A stretch of 40,000 nt of DNA from Rickettsiales bacterium (lineage in GTDB: Bacteria; Pseudomonadota; Alphaproteobacteria; Rickettsiales; JABSSG01): positions 1-40,000 of the forward strand of contig JAGVLN010000010.1 of assembly GCA_020049805.1 (NCBI GenBank), in the 5' to 3' direction. The notes under the pieces are model-generated. The model did not search any database, was not told the origin of the DNA, and saw nothing but the letters and a program-made list of their open reading frames with translations. Position 1 is the stretch's first letter. Each line of letters begins with the position of its first letter. Positions 8,709 to 17,248 of the stretch are shown here, in pieces. The position numbers and the translations under genes are program-made.

Positions 8709-8727
8709 GCGACCTATTTGCGACCTA
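8709..8727. repeat. Pair of 8-bp direct repeats between tRNA-Met and the defence genes
   Basis: GCGACCTA occurs at 8709-8716 and 8720-8727 with an 11-bp period, in the short gap between the 3' end of tRNA-Met and the CD-NTase start codon. It could be a recombinase or regulator site at the edge of an island inserted behind the tRNA. No second copy flanking the far side was seen. Confidence 0.35.
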
Positions 8728-8774
8728 GAGAGTTTTCTGCTTTACTGTTATTTCGTTGAAATCCTTGATTATCC

Positions 8775-8851
8775 TGGTAGCGAGGGAGGGATTTGAACCC
8801 CCGACAAACGGATTATGATTCCGCTGCTCTAACCACCTGAGCTACCTCGCC
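8775..8851 (-). tRNA. tRNA-Met (CAT), elongator type
   Basis: A complete 77-nt tRNA on the minus strand. The acceptor stem GGCGAGG pairs with CCTCGCT (first pair G-U), the anticodon stem GCGGA/TCCGT encloses the loop ATCATAA with anticodon CAT, the T arm has GGTTCAAATCC, and CCA is encoded. The sequence resembles alphaproteobacterial elongator tRNA-Met rather than initiator or the lysidine-modified isoleucine tRNA, though CAT alone cannot exclude the latter. Confidence 0.93.
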
Positions 8852-8888
8852 ATTAAATCTTCAACTCCTAGAATTTTATAACTACAGA

Positions 8889-9788
8889 CTAGTTGGATGT
8901 CAAATGTTTTAATTGCTGAATGAGCTCAATAGGAGAATCACTAAATACTGCATAAGCTCCTAATTTTTTTGCTTCTTCATAATCTTTTTTATTATTAACT
9001 CCAAATATAAAAATTTTTGAACTATTACCTTTGGCTTCTTGTATACATTCTACTACTTTATTATCCCATAACCTAAAATGTATCTTATTACTACCATTAC
9101 CAAGGGTAAAAGATTCCTCTACCACCATTTCTCTATCCATTTCAAACCCAATATAAGGGTTAGGATCAAGTTTACAACAACAAACTCCTTCATTACGTAT
9201 AGTCAATAAACGTTGCCTAGTTTTATTACGGCTTTCAAACAATTTTGCTTCTGGCTTCTTTTGTTTAAGATATTCTAGATGATCATCATTTGTTGAATAA
9301 AAAATTAATCTATTCCAAGCTTGTTTTTCATCTACCAATTTTACAACTGCATCAATCAGCGGCTTAGCTGGCAATGATTTTAAATCAATTATAATTTCTA
9401 AATTCGGAAACTTTTCTATCACTTCAGAAAGAGTTGGAATGTTATAACCTTTATTTCGTGTAGGGAAAGTTCTATTAGCTTGAGGATCGAAATTATAAGC
9501 CGCGTCAAGCGCTGCTAGGTCTTTATAATTTAAAGAACTCACTAAACCCTTACCATCTGTCAATAACGATAAATCATTTGGGTGGTATAAAACTACTACT
9601 CCGTCCCTACTTAGTTGTACATCAACTTCAAACCCATCACTACCAGCATTAATAGCGCTTTCAAATGCATAGATAGTATTTTCAGGAAAATTAATTTTCC
9701 CACCTCTATGGGCTATAATTTTTGGAGAATAAGCATAGCTTACATTAATACTAATCACTATAAAAATTACTGTAGCTACCAATTTCAT
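8889..9788 (-). CDS. Glycerophosphodiester phosphodiesterase, exported
   Basis: A GDPD-family TIM-barrel enzyme that hydrolyses glycerophosphodiesters to glycerol-3-phosphate and an alcohol. Counting from the chosen start, the catalytic pattern is HRG (27-29), EN (36-37), EVD (54-56) and HPND (69-72), all intact. The frame is open for 60 codons further upstream, but ATG 9786-9788 is chosen because it begins a clean signal peptide, MKLVATVIFIVISINVSYA, and gives a normal 299-residue length. The enzyme should work in the periplasm, perhaps salvaging phospholipid headgroups. It is divergent from the peroxiredoxin gene. Confidence 0.85.
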   Translation of the reverse strand: MKLVATVIFIVISINVSYAYSPKIIAHRGGKINFPENTIYAFESAINAGSDGFEVDVQLSRDGVVVLYHPNDLSLLTDGKGLVSSLNYKDLAALDAAYNFDPQANRTFPTRNKGYNIPTLSEVIEKFPNLEIIIDLKSLPAKPLIDAVVKLVDEKQAWNRLIFYSTNDDHLEYLKQKKPEAKLFESRNKTRQRLLTIRNEGVCCCKLDPNPYIGFEMDREMVVEESFTLGNGSNKIHFRLWDNKVVECIQEAKGNSSKIFIFGVNNKKDYEEAKKLGAYAVFSDSPIELIQQLKHLTSN

Positions 9789-9866
9789 AAGAACTAATCC
9801 ATTATTAAACCTAATTACTGTAATGATTACTATAACATATAATTTAATTAATACTTGCTCTTCATT

Positions 9867-9884
9867 AAAAATAAGCTTATTTTT
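9867..9884. promoter_or_regulatory. 18-bp perfect palindrome upstream of the peroxiredoxin gene
   Basis: AAAAATAAGCTTATTTTT is a perfect two-fold palindrome in the divergent GDPD/peroxiredoxin intergenic region. It ends 15 bases before a perfect TATAAT (9900-9905), the likely -10 of the peroxiredoxin gene, whose -35 is weak. This is the place where a dimeric regulator would sit. AT-rich palindromes also arise by chance. Confidence 0.35.
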
Positions 9885-9925
9885 AGGCAAAAGATTTCTT
9901 ATAATTTTAAATTCAAGGAGTGTAT

Positions 9926-10528
9926 ATGAGTGTTCTTGTAGGAAAAGCAGCACCAGATTTTGTAGCAAAAGCAGTAATGCCAGATAACGAAATTACAGAA
10001 AAATTTTCTTTACATAAATACCTAGGTAACGATGCCGGATTATTGTTTTTCTGGCCTTTAAATTTTACCTTTGTTTGCCCTTCAGAAATTATCGCATTTA
10101 ATAATCGATTAGCAGATTTTGCATCACGTGGTATAAAAGTTATTGGGGTTAGTGTTGATTCTCATTTTACACATATTGCTTGGAAAAACACTCCTGTTAA
10201 TAAAGGTGGGATTGGACCTGTGCAATTTCCAATGGTATCAGACCTAACCAAAAGTATCGCACGTGATTACGACGTATTAGTCGATGATGCAATAGCTTTA
10301 AGAGGTACATTTTTAATTGATAAAAATAAATTAGTAAGACATCAAGTAATTAATGATCTACCTTTAGGCCGTAACATTGATGAAGCATTACGTATGGTAG
10401 ATGCGCTGCTCTATTTTGAAAAACATGGAGAAGTATGCCCTGCTGGTTGGCAAAAAGGCCAAGAAGGAATGAAACCTACAGCTGAAGGTGTTGCTGATTA
10501 TTTAACATCTCATGCTGAAAAGCTATAA
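9926..10528 (+). CDS. ahpC: 2-Cys peroxiredoxin (AhpC/TSA family)
   Basis: Reduces hydrogen peroxide, organic peroxides and peroxynitrite in the cytoplasm. The peroxidatic cysteine is Cys51 in FFWPLNFTFVCPSE and the resolving cysteine is Cys171 in EVCPAGW, so it is a typical 2-Cys enzyme; 200 residues is the usual length. The start at 9926 (MSVLVGKAAPDF) is chosen over GTG 9920 because AAGGAG ends 5 nt before it and the GTG lies inside that site. The active-site stretch has W and N where most members have Y and D, which is conservative. AhpC and Prx/TSA names are used interchangeably for this type; no ahpF is nearby. Confidence 0.88.
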   Translation: MSVLVGKAAPDFVAKAVMPDNEITEKFSLHKYLGNDAGLLFFWPLNFTFVCPSEIIAFNNRLADFASRGIKVIGVSVDSHFTHIAWKNTPVNKGGIGPVQFPMVSDLTKSIARDYDVLVDDAIALRGTFLIDKNKLVRHQVINDLPLGRNIDEALRMVDALLYFEKHGEVCPAGWQKGQEGMKPTAEGVADYLTSHAEKL

Positions 10529-10581
10529 TTATACAGATATAAATATAGGCCTATTATAAGGTTTGTAGTTTGTAATATAGC

Positions 10582-11709
10582 ATGAATCTTCCTGATGTTA
10601 GCATCATTAATGATAAAGAAAAATTAGCTTGCTTAAGGTTAATCAGATCAGAAAATATTGGTACTAAAACTTTTTACGCTTTAATGAAATATTATGGCAA
10701 AGGTACAATTGCACTTGAAAGATTTTTAGAACTTCCCTCTATTAAGAATAAAGCTATCAAACTTATCTCTGAAGCAGACATTACTGATGAATTAGAAAAA
10801 ATCGAAAAGATTGGGGCTAAATTAATTTTTTATAAAGACCATAATTATCCAAGGTTATTAAAAATTACTCATGATGCTCCACCGTTTCTAACTATATTAG
10901 GCAGAGCGGAATTACTGGAAGAAGAAACAATAGCTGTTGTCGGTTCACGCAATGCCTCAATAAATGGTACAAGTTTTGCTAAAAAAATTGCCGAAGAATT
11001 ATCTAAATCCAATTTAATAATTGTATCAGGATTAGCAAGAGGAATAGATACTGCTGCTCATAAGGATGGTATTGGTGGCGGTACAATTGCTGTAATTGCT
11101 GGAGGTATTGATAATATATATCCCGCCGAAAATGAATTTTTATATAAAGAAATTGCAGAAAAAGGTTTATTAGTAGCAGAAAACCCTTTTGGCATGGTAC
11201 CCATAGCCAACAGCTTTCCACAACGTAATCGTATTATATCTGGTTTGTCTGTAGCAACTATTGTAATAGAAGCAAGTTTAAAGTCTGGCTCATTAATTAC
11301 TGCCAGATTAGCTGCTGAACAAGGCAGAAATGTTTTTGCTGTACCAGGCTTCCCACTTGATTATCGTTATAGCGGTACTAACTATTTATTAAAACAAGGC
11401 GCAATTTTAATTGAGTCATATCAAGATGTCCTCGATCACCTACAATATAATTTAACTAAACAGTTTAATCATAACCAATACTCTTCTGATGATAAAGATT
11501 CATCTCAAAACGAAACTTATATCGAAGAAGATGTGGCGCAAATACAAGAATTAATTTTATCCAGTATCAGTTTTGCACCAACTTCCATAGATGATTTAAT
11601 GATTCAACATAATTTATCTATAGATATTGTACAAATAGCAATTTTAGAGCTTGAACTAGAAGGAAAAGTGATTAAAGGTAATAATAATACAATAACATTA
11701 ATGAGTTAA
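10582..11709 (+). CDS. dprA: DNA processing protein DprA
   Basis: DprA (Smf) binds incoming single-stranded DNA and loads RecA in natural transformation. The Rossmann-like DNA-binding core is clear: VVGSRNAS, VSGLARGIDTAAHKDGI, VIAGGIDNIYPAEN, SFPQRNRIISGLS and EASLKSGSLITARLAAEQGR. A C-terminal winged-helix region (about 310-375) follows. Its 375 residues are normal length. The stop is 3 nt before topA, an association common in alphaproteobacteria. In intracellular bacteria the gene is often kept without a full competence system, so a role in recombination is possible. Confidence 0.92.
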   Translation: MNLPDVSIINDKEKLACLRLIRSENIGTKTFYALMKYYGKGTIALERFLELPSIKNKAIKLISEADITDELEKIEKIGAKLIFYKDHNYPRLLKITHDAPPFLTILGRAELLEEETIAVVGSRNASINGTSFAKKIAEELSKSNLIIVSGLARGIDTAAHKDGIGGGTIAVIAGGIDNIYPAENEFLYKEIAEKGLLVAENPFGMVPIANSFPQRNRIISGLSVATIVIEASLKSGSLITARLAAEQGRNVFAVPGFPLDYRYSGTNYLLKQGAILIESYQDVLDHLQYNLTKQFNHNQYSSDDKDSSQNETYIEEDVAQIQELILSSISFAPTSIDDLMIQHNLSIDIVQIAILELELEGKVIKGNNNTITLMS

Positions 11710-11712
11710 CAC

Positions 11713-14223
11713 ATGAATTTAGTAATAGTTGAATCGCCAACTAAAGCCAAAACTATCAATAAATATCTTGGTTCTGGATATAAAGTCATTTCTTCTTATG
11801 GTCATATAAGGGATTTACCATCACGTAATGGATCAGTACGCCCTGATCAGGATTTTGCGATGGACTATGAAATCAACGACAAAGCAACAAAACATGTTAA
11901 AGAAATTGTTAGTGCGGTCAAAAATGCTAATAAAATTTATCTAGCTAGCGATCCTGATCGTGAAGGAGAAGCGATTGCTTGGCATATAGTAGAAGTACTA
12001 AAAGCTAAGAAATCTCTCAATAAAGATACTGAGATCAAACGTATAGTTTTTCATGAAATTACTAAAAAATCAGTAATGGAAGCAATCGAACATCCGCGTG
12101 ATATTGACATGGATTTAGTAAATGCTCAACAAGCGAGAAGGGCATTAGATTATCTAGTAGGATTTACACTTTCACCAGTATTATGGCGTAAATTACCAGG
12201 CAGCAAATCAGCAGGTAGGGTACAATCAGTTGCACTCAGGCTTATTTGTGAACGCGAAGATGAAATTGATAAATTTGTTAGCCAAGACTATTGGAAAATA
12301 ATGTGCCATCTTGCTAATACTAATAAAGAACAGTTTATTGCTACTCTTACTCATCTCCAATCTCAAAAATTAGATAAATTTCATTTTGCCAATCAACAAC
12401 AAGTTGATGAAATTGTAAATCAATTAAAAGATAAATTATACTCTGTTAGCGAGATTGAAAAGAAGCAGCAGAAACGTAACCCTTATCCTCCATTTATTAC
12501 TTCCTCCTTACAGCAAGAAGCTTCACGTAAATTAGGTTTTAGCGCAAAAAAAACTATGCAGGTCGCTCAAAAATTATATGAAGGGGTAGCTATAGATGGA
12601 GAAAATATTGGTTTGATTACTTATATGCGTACTGATGGCACTCAACTTTCAGCAGACTCTGTTGCTGCTACACGCGATTTTATTGTCAAAGAATTTGGCA
12701 AACAATATTTACCTGCAAGCCCTAGAGTTTATAAAACTAAAGCTAAAAATGCTCAAGAAGCTCACGAAGCAATTAGGCCAACTAATATACTTTTAACGCC
12801 TAAAGTTACCAATAAATATTTAGAAACAGACCAACAAAAATTATATGAATTAATTTGGCAAAGAATGATTGCTTGCCAAATGGAAAGTGCAATATTTGAT
12901 ATAGTTACAGCTATCATCATAACTAATGATAATTATGCAACCTTACGTGCCACCGGCTCTACAACTGTATTTGATGGATTTTATCGTTTATACAAGGAAG
13001 ATGTAGATGATAATGAAGAAGAAGAAAATTCAGCACTACCTCCACTAAACAATGGTGAAAAATTAGATTTACAAGATGTAGTTTCTAGTCAACATGCTAC
13101 TGAACCACCACCTAGATTTAGTGAAGCAAGCTTGGTAAAAAAATTAGAAGAATTAGGCATCGGCAGACCTTCAACATATGCTTCTATCATTTCGGTATTG
13201 CAAGATAGAAACTATGTGAGATTAGAAAAAAAACGTTTTTTCCCAGAAGGTCGAGGACGCTTAGTGACCGCATTTTTAATTAGCTTTTTCAAAAAATACG
13301 TAGAATATAGCTTTACAGCTGATCTTGAAGAAAAGTTAGATGAAATTTCAAATGGAAAATTACAATGGAAACAATTACTAAAAGAATTTTGGTCTAGTTT
13401 TCATAACACTACAGAAGAAGTCCAAAAATTTGATATCACTCACGTGATAGATGCTATAGAACCACTAGTTACTAGCCATATTTTTCCAGCTAATAAAGAA
13501 CATGATTCTAAAAAATGTCCCCATTGTACAAATGGTATGTTAAGTTTAAAAATTGGAAAATTTGGTCCTTTCCTCGGTTGCTCTAATTATCCAGAATGTA
13601 AATATACTCACAAGTTATTTAATGATGGCGAAACTGAGGTTGAATTACACGATTCTGATAAACATGTATTAGATAATAAAATTCTAGGACAAAATGAAGA
13701 TGGCGATCAAATCCTTCTTAAAAAAGGACCCTATGGACATTATATACAATTAGGTGAAGACCAAAAAGGTAAAAACAATAAGCCTAAACGTGCTACTATT
13801 CCTAAATTTATCAACGTTGATGATATTGATTTAAAATTAGCTTTAGAGCTACTAGCACTACCAAGAGAAGTAGGTAAAAATTCTGCTACAAATAAAATAA
13901 TTACTGCTGGTATAGGAAAATTTGGATCATATTTATTACATGACGGTAAATATGTATCTTTACCAAACCAACAAGATGTTTTCACAATCGAATTAGCAGA
14001 AGCTGAGCAATTACTAAGTCAAAATAATAAAACATCTTCTAATAATACAATATTAAAATCTTTAGGGGAATATAAGGGTCACGAAATTGTTTTACTTAAA
14101 GGTAGGTATGGCTTGTATATTAAATATGATAAGTCTAACGTAAGTATTCCAAAAAATTTAGACCCTTTTAGCTTAACACTGGAAGAAGCACAAGACTTAA
14201 TCACTAAGCATCAGAATAAATAG
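11713..14223 (+). CDS. topA: DNA topoisomerase I
   Basis: Type IA topoisomerase that relaxes negative supercoils. The TOPRIM domain has VESPTKAKTI (6-15) and the metal-binding ASDPDREGEAIAWH (78-91). The catalytic tyrosine is Tyr304 in LITYMRTDG. One four-cysteine zinc finger is visible, CPHC...CSNYPEC, in the C-terminal half, followed by further topo C-terminal repeats (KFGPF, KKGPYGHY, KFGSYLLHDGKY, KGRYGLYIKY). The 836 residues are in the normal range. It is translated right after dprA. Confidence 0.96.
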   Translation: MNLVIVESPTKAKTINKYLGSGYKVISSYGHIRDLPSRNGSVRPDQDFAMDYEINDKATKHVKEIVSAVKNANKIYLASDPDREGEAIAWHIVEVLKAKKSLNKDTEIKRIVFHEITKKSVMEAIEHPRDIDMDLVNAQQARRALDYLVGFTLSPVLWRKLPGSKSAGRVQSVALRLICEREDEIDKFVSQDYWKIMCHLANTNKEQFIATLTHLQSQKLDKFHFANQQQVDEIVNQLKDKLYSVSEIEKKQQKRNPYPPFITSSLQQEASRKLGFSAKKTMQVAQKLYEGVAIDGENIGLITYMRTDGTQLSADSVAATRDFIVKEFGKQYLPASPRVYKTKAKNAQEAHEAIRPTNILLTPKVTNKYLETDQQKLYELIWQRMIACQMESAIFDIVTAIIITNDNYATLRATGSTTVFDGFYRLYKEDVDDNEEEENSALPPLNNGEKLDLQDVVSSQHATEPPPRFSEASLVKKLEELGIGRPSTYASIISVLQDRNYVRLEKKRFFPEGRGRLVTAFLISFFKKYVEYSFTADLEEKLDEISNGKLQWKQLLKEFWSSFHNTTEEVQKFDITHVIDAIEPLVTSHIFPANKEHDSKKCPHCTNGMLSLKIGKFGPFLGCSNYPECKYTHKLFNDGETEVELHDSDKHVLDNKILGQNEDGDQILLKKGPYGHYIQLGEDQKGKNNKPKRATIPKFINVDDIDLKLALELLALPREVGKNSATNKIITAGIGKFGSYLLHDGKYVSLPNQQDVFTIELAEAEQLLSQNNKTSSNNTILKSLGEYKGHEIVLLKGRYGLYIKYDKSNVSIPKNLDPFSLTLEEAQDLITKHQNK

Positions 14224-14243
14224 TAAAATAATCCTATTTATTC
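14214..14243. terminator. Candidate bidirectional terminator between topA and icd
   Basis: GAATAAATAG (14214-14223) and CTATTTATTC (14234-14243) are perfect 10-bp inverted arms around a 10-base loop. They overlap the stop codons of both convergent genes. The stem is AT-rich and has no clear T run, so it may be a weak terminator. Confidence 0.4.
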
Positions 14244-15689
14244 ACCTTGGCTTAAAGAGAAACCTATTTTGTCTCCAAAACTATAGAGATTTTCTGTTTG
14301 AACAAAGTCTAAACCTAACGACTGAATCTTATTTAACAAATAAATTACTTCCGTATGAGTAGTAGTTTTAGCTTGATTATTAGGAACAAATCTTAAGCTA
14401 AAATAATCGCCATCCAATTTAGTTAAGTTATTATTTGGCCAAATCATAAGTCCTTTAGAAGAAATCATTTGCAATTTAAGTTCGCCATCTGCTTCCTTAT
14501 TAATTTGCTCTACTAATAGGCTCAGATCATTACCTTGCCAATCAAGATAAACATCTACACCAACCAACTGTTTTTTTTCACTATTATCTATATTAGGTTG
14601 ATATTCTTTAGTTAATTCCTTTATTTCAGGGTAAGAAATAGCTGGCAGTTTAAGAGGCTTTTCACCTAGCCTTTTAATTACTTCTAAAGCAAACTCTTTG
14701 GTACCTACTTTCTTACTACTCACCCGTTCATTATAAATATCAGCAGTATGTACACCCTCTTCTATCGTTTTAAGCAGAGCATTTTGTATTAAGCTTGCAA
14801 TTTTAGGCTGACCTATATGAACTAACATCATAACTGCTGCGTTAAGTAACCCTGATGGATTAGCAATATTTTTATTAGCAATATCTGGAGCTGAACCATG
14901 TACAGCCTCAAACATTGCATAACCATTACCAATATTTGCAGAACCAGCTAATCCAACTGAACCCGAGATTTCCGCTGCAATATCAGAAATGATATCGCCA
15001 TACAGATTAGAAGTAACTATAACGTCAAAAATTCCAGGTTTATTCGCAAGCTTTGCCATTCCAATATCAATAATATAATGATCAGTTTCTATCCCTGGAT
15101 ATTCTTTTTTAACTTCATCAAAGACTTTGTGGAATGTGCCATCAGTTAATTTCATTATGTTATCTTTAGAAAAACAGGTAACTTTTTTTCTCTTATTTTT
15201 TACTGCATATTCAAAAGCATAACGAATGATCTTTTCACTACCGGTTCTAGTAATAAGTTTTAGAGATTTATACATATTATGGGTTGGCCTATATTCAATA
15301 CCAGAATATAAATCCTCTTCATTTTCACGAACAATAACCACATTCAAATCTGGATGTAAGGTAGCTATATATGGATAGTAAGAAACACAAGGTCGTAGAT
15401 TTATATATAGCCCTAAAGTCTTTCTAAAAGTCACATTTAAACTTTTATAACCGCCTCCTTGAGGTGTAGTAATAGGACTTTTAAGCATAACTTTGGTTTG
15501 GCTAATTGAATCCCAAGCAGAACTTGATATACCAGCGGTATTTCCTCTTTTATAAACTTCTGCTCCTACTTCTACTGCTTCGACATGAATTTTTGCTTTT
15601 GCTTCCTTAAGAATTAATAATACCGCTTCCATTATTTCTGGACCAATACCATCGCCATATGCTACTGTAATTTTCGTATTTTCTGCCAT
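14238..15689 (-). CDS. icd: Isocitrate dehydrogenase (NADP type) with C-terminal extension
   Basis: TCA-cycle enzyme converting isocitrate to 2-oxoglutarate and CO2. The isopropylmalate/isocitrate dehydrogenase fold occupies about 1-340: YGDGIGPEI near the start, NVTFRKTLGLYINLRPC, ENEEDLYSGIEYR, TSNLYGDIISDIAAE, and EAVHGSAPDIANKNIANPSG for the cofactor site. A further domain of about 140 residues follows, as in the 480-residue enzymes of Rickettsia and Thermus, and matches the 483 residues here. GGTAGG lies 4 nt before the ATG. Its ATG is 13 nt after the rnhB stop, so the two may form one transcript. Confidence 0.93.
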   Translation of the reverse strand: MAENTKITVAYGDGIGPEIMEAVLLILKEAKAKIHVEAVEVGAEVYKRGNTAGISSSAWDSISQTKVMLKSPITTPQGGGYKSLNVTFRKTLGLYINLRPCVSYYPYIATLHPDLNVVIVRENEEDLYSGIEYRPTHNMYKSLKLITRTGSEKIIRYAFEYAVKNKRKKVTCFSKDNIMKLTDGTFHKVFDEVKKEYPGIETDHYIIDIGMAKLANKPGIFDVIVTSNLYGDIISDIAAEISGSVGLAGSANIGNGYAMFEAVHGSAPDIANKNIANPSGLLNAAVMMLVHIGQPKIASLIQNALLKTIEEGVHTADIYNERVSSKKVGTKEFALEVIKRLGEKPLKLPAISYPEIKELTKEYQPNIDNSEKKQLVGVDVYLDWQGNDLSLLVEQINKEADGELKLQMISSKGLMIWPNNNLTKLDGDYFSLRFVPNNQAKTTTHTEVIYLLNKIQSLGLDFVQTENLYSFGDKIGFSLSQGE

Positions 15690-15702
15690 TTACCTACCAA
15701 TA

Positions 15703-16320
15703 TTAACTTTCAACTAGAATTGTTTTATTATAAATTATTTGTTGTATGGGTTTATAATTTATCCGATGATGAGGTGAAATACCACATTTAATTATTTGTT
15801 CCAAATGTTTTTTGGTGCCATATCCAACATTTTGATGCCATAAATATTGCGGATAATCTTTTGCTAACTCAGCCATATTATTATCACGATAAACTTTAGC
15901 GATAATTGAAGCTGCAGCAATCGATACACTAATACTATCACCCTTAATAATATTTAATACCGGAACATTACTTTCTAACTTTACATTACCATCGACAAAA
16001 ATCATTGTAGGTTTTATTAACAATTTTTCTAAAGCCCTGTACATAGCAAGTGTGGTTGCAAGACTAATATTAGAATTATTAATTTCTTCAATATTACACA
16101 CCCCAATACTACACGTATGATGAGCTAAAATTTGATCATTTAACCTACGTAACATCGACTTTGATAAAGTTTTAGAATCATTAATGCCTGTACAGTCATA
16201 GTTGCGGTTTATAATTACTGCACCAACCACAACTGGCCCGGCCCATGAGCCTCTTCCTACTTCATCTAATCCAACTATAACATTATTACTATATTTATCT
16301 TCAATCGAGAAATCCGCCAT
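15703..16320 (-). CDS. rnhB: Ribonuclease HII
   Basis: Cuts RNA in RNA-DNA hybrids and removes single ribonucleotides from DNA. Family motif GLDEVGRGSWAGPVV (17-31) gives the catalytic Asp19-Glu20; FVDGN, SVSIAAASIIAKVYRD and the HQNVGYGTKKHLE region follow in the expected order. The 205-residue length is typical. It lies upstream of icd on the same strand and is divergent from the OmpA-like lipoprotein gene. Confidence 0.95.
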   Translation of the reverse strand: MADFSIEDKYSNNVIVGLDEVGRGSWAGPVVVGAVIINRNYDCTGINDSKTLSKSMLRRLNDQILAHHTCSIGVCNIEEINNSNISLATTLAMYRALEKLLIKPTMIFVDGNVKLESNVPVLNIIKGDSISVSIAAASIIAKVYRDNNMAELAKDYPQYLWHQNVGYGTKKHLEQIIKCGISPHHRINYKPIQQIIYNKTILVES

Positions 16321-16408
16321 GAAATTAAGCTTTTAAAAGTTGATTAATCTAGTTTATAAGCATATCATATGAGGTAATGTATTTTGGATATATAAGTCAA
16401 GAAGTGAA

Positions 16409-17248
16409 ATGTATTTAAAGCAAATTTTTTGTTGTCTATTATTATTACTAACAATGAGTTGTGCTAAACGTAGTACAAATGGACCCACCTTACCAAATGA
16501 ATTTCAAACGACTTTGGCTAGTTACTATACCAACTACTCGGATATCAATGCACAAAGATATGATTGGAGCGGATGGGACTTCTTTAGAAAAAAAGCTGCA
16601 AAATTAGAAAAAGGCAAAAATAGCCCTCCGGAAGTAGTATCTGATTGGAATGTACCTAAAGCTTCTATAGCAGAATTAGATAAAGCAAGGTTAGTCTTAA
16701 CTAGTTTAATTAGCAGAGAACAAGAAACAGTAGTTGCTAATCCTAAAGCTACTGCTGAAGCTCAATTCTATTTTGATTGCTGGATTGAACAAGAAGTAAG
16801 GAATTGGCCAGTAAATGATATAAATTATTGCAAATTAAATTTTTATAACAGTATAAAAACTTTGATTGCTCGGATTGATGCTGAAAAAGAATTTATAAAT
16901 TATGCTAACGATATACATTCCATATTCTTCAAATTAAATAGCTCTACTATAGAAGAGAGTTCCATATTAAGAATGAAAAAACTAATCTCTGAACTACAAA
17001 AAGTAAAAACTAGCCTACATATTGTCCTCTTTGGCTATACTGATAGAGTAGGCAAAGAAAAATATAATTATGTTTTATCTCAAAAAAGAATTAATACCGT
17101 AAAAAATATTCTTATTAATAGTGGAGTTATAAAAAATGATGATATAACTACCAAAGCCTTTGGGGAAAACGATAAACTAATCTCTATAGACACAATAATG
17201 AACAATCCGCATAGTAGAAGAGTGGATGTGTTTTTATATAAAAAATAG
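16409..17248 (+). CDS. OmpA-family outer-membrane lipoprotein
   Basis: A 279-residue protein with a short hydrophobic leader ending LLTMSC, giving a likely lipidated Cys18; Thr at -3 is less usual than Leu. The C-terminal 110 residues form an OmpA/Pal/MotB peptidoglycan-binding domain: FKLNSSTIEE, LFGYTDRVGKEKYNYVLSQKR, ILINSGV, AFGEND and NPHSRRVDVFL. The middle segment (30-160) is not recognised. It would tether the outer membrane to peptidoglycan. The polyprenyl synthase frame overlaps its end by 23 bases. Confidence 0.8.
   Translation: MYLKQIFCCLLLLLTMSCAKRSTNGPTLPNEFQTTLASYYTNYSDINAQRYDWSGWDFFRKKAAKLEKGKNSPPEVVSDWNVPKASIAELDKARLVLTSLISREQETVVANPKATAEAQFYFDCWIEQEVRNWPVNDINYCKLNFYNSIKTLIARIDAEKEFINYANDIHSIFFKLNSSTIEESSILRMKKLISELQKVKTSLHIVLFGYTDRVGKEKYNYVLSQKRINTVKNILINSGVIKNDDITTKAFGENDKLISIDTIMNNPHSRRVDVFLYKK

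Noticed and set aside
9789-9968. Sixty-codon N-terminal extension of the GDPD frame.
   Set aside because: It runs into the peroxiredoxin gene on the opposite strand, has no family similarity, and would bury the clear signal peptide.
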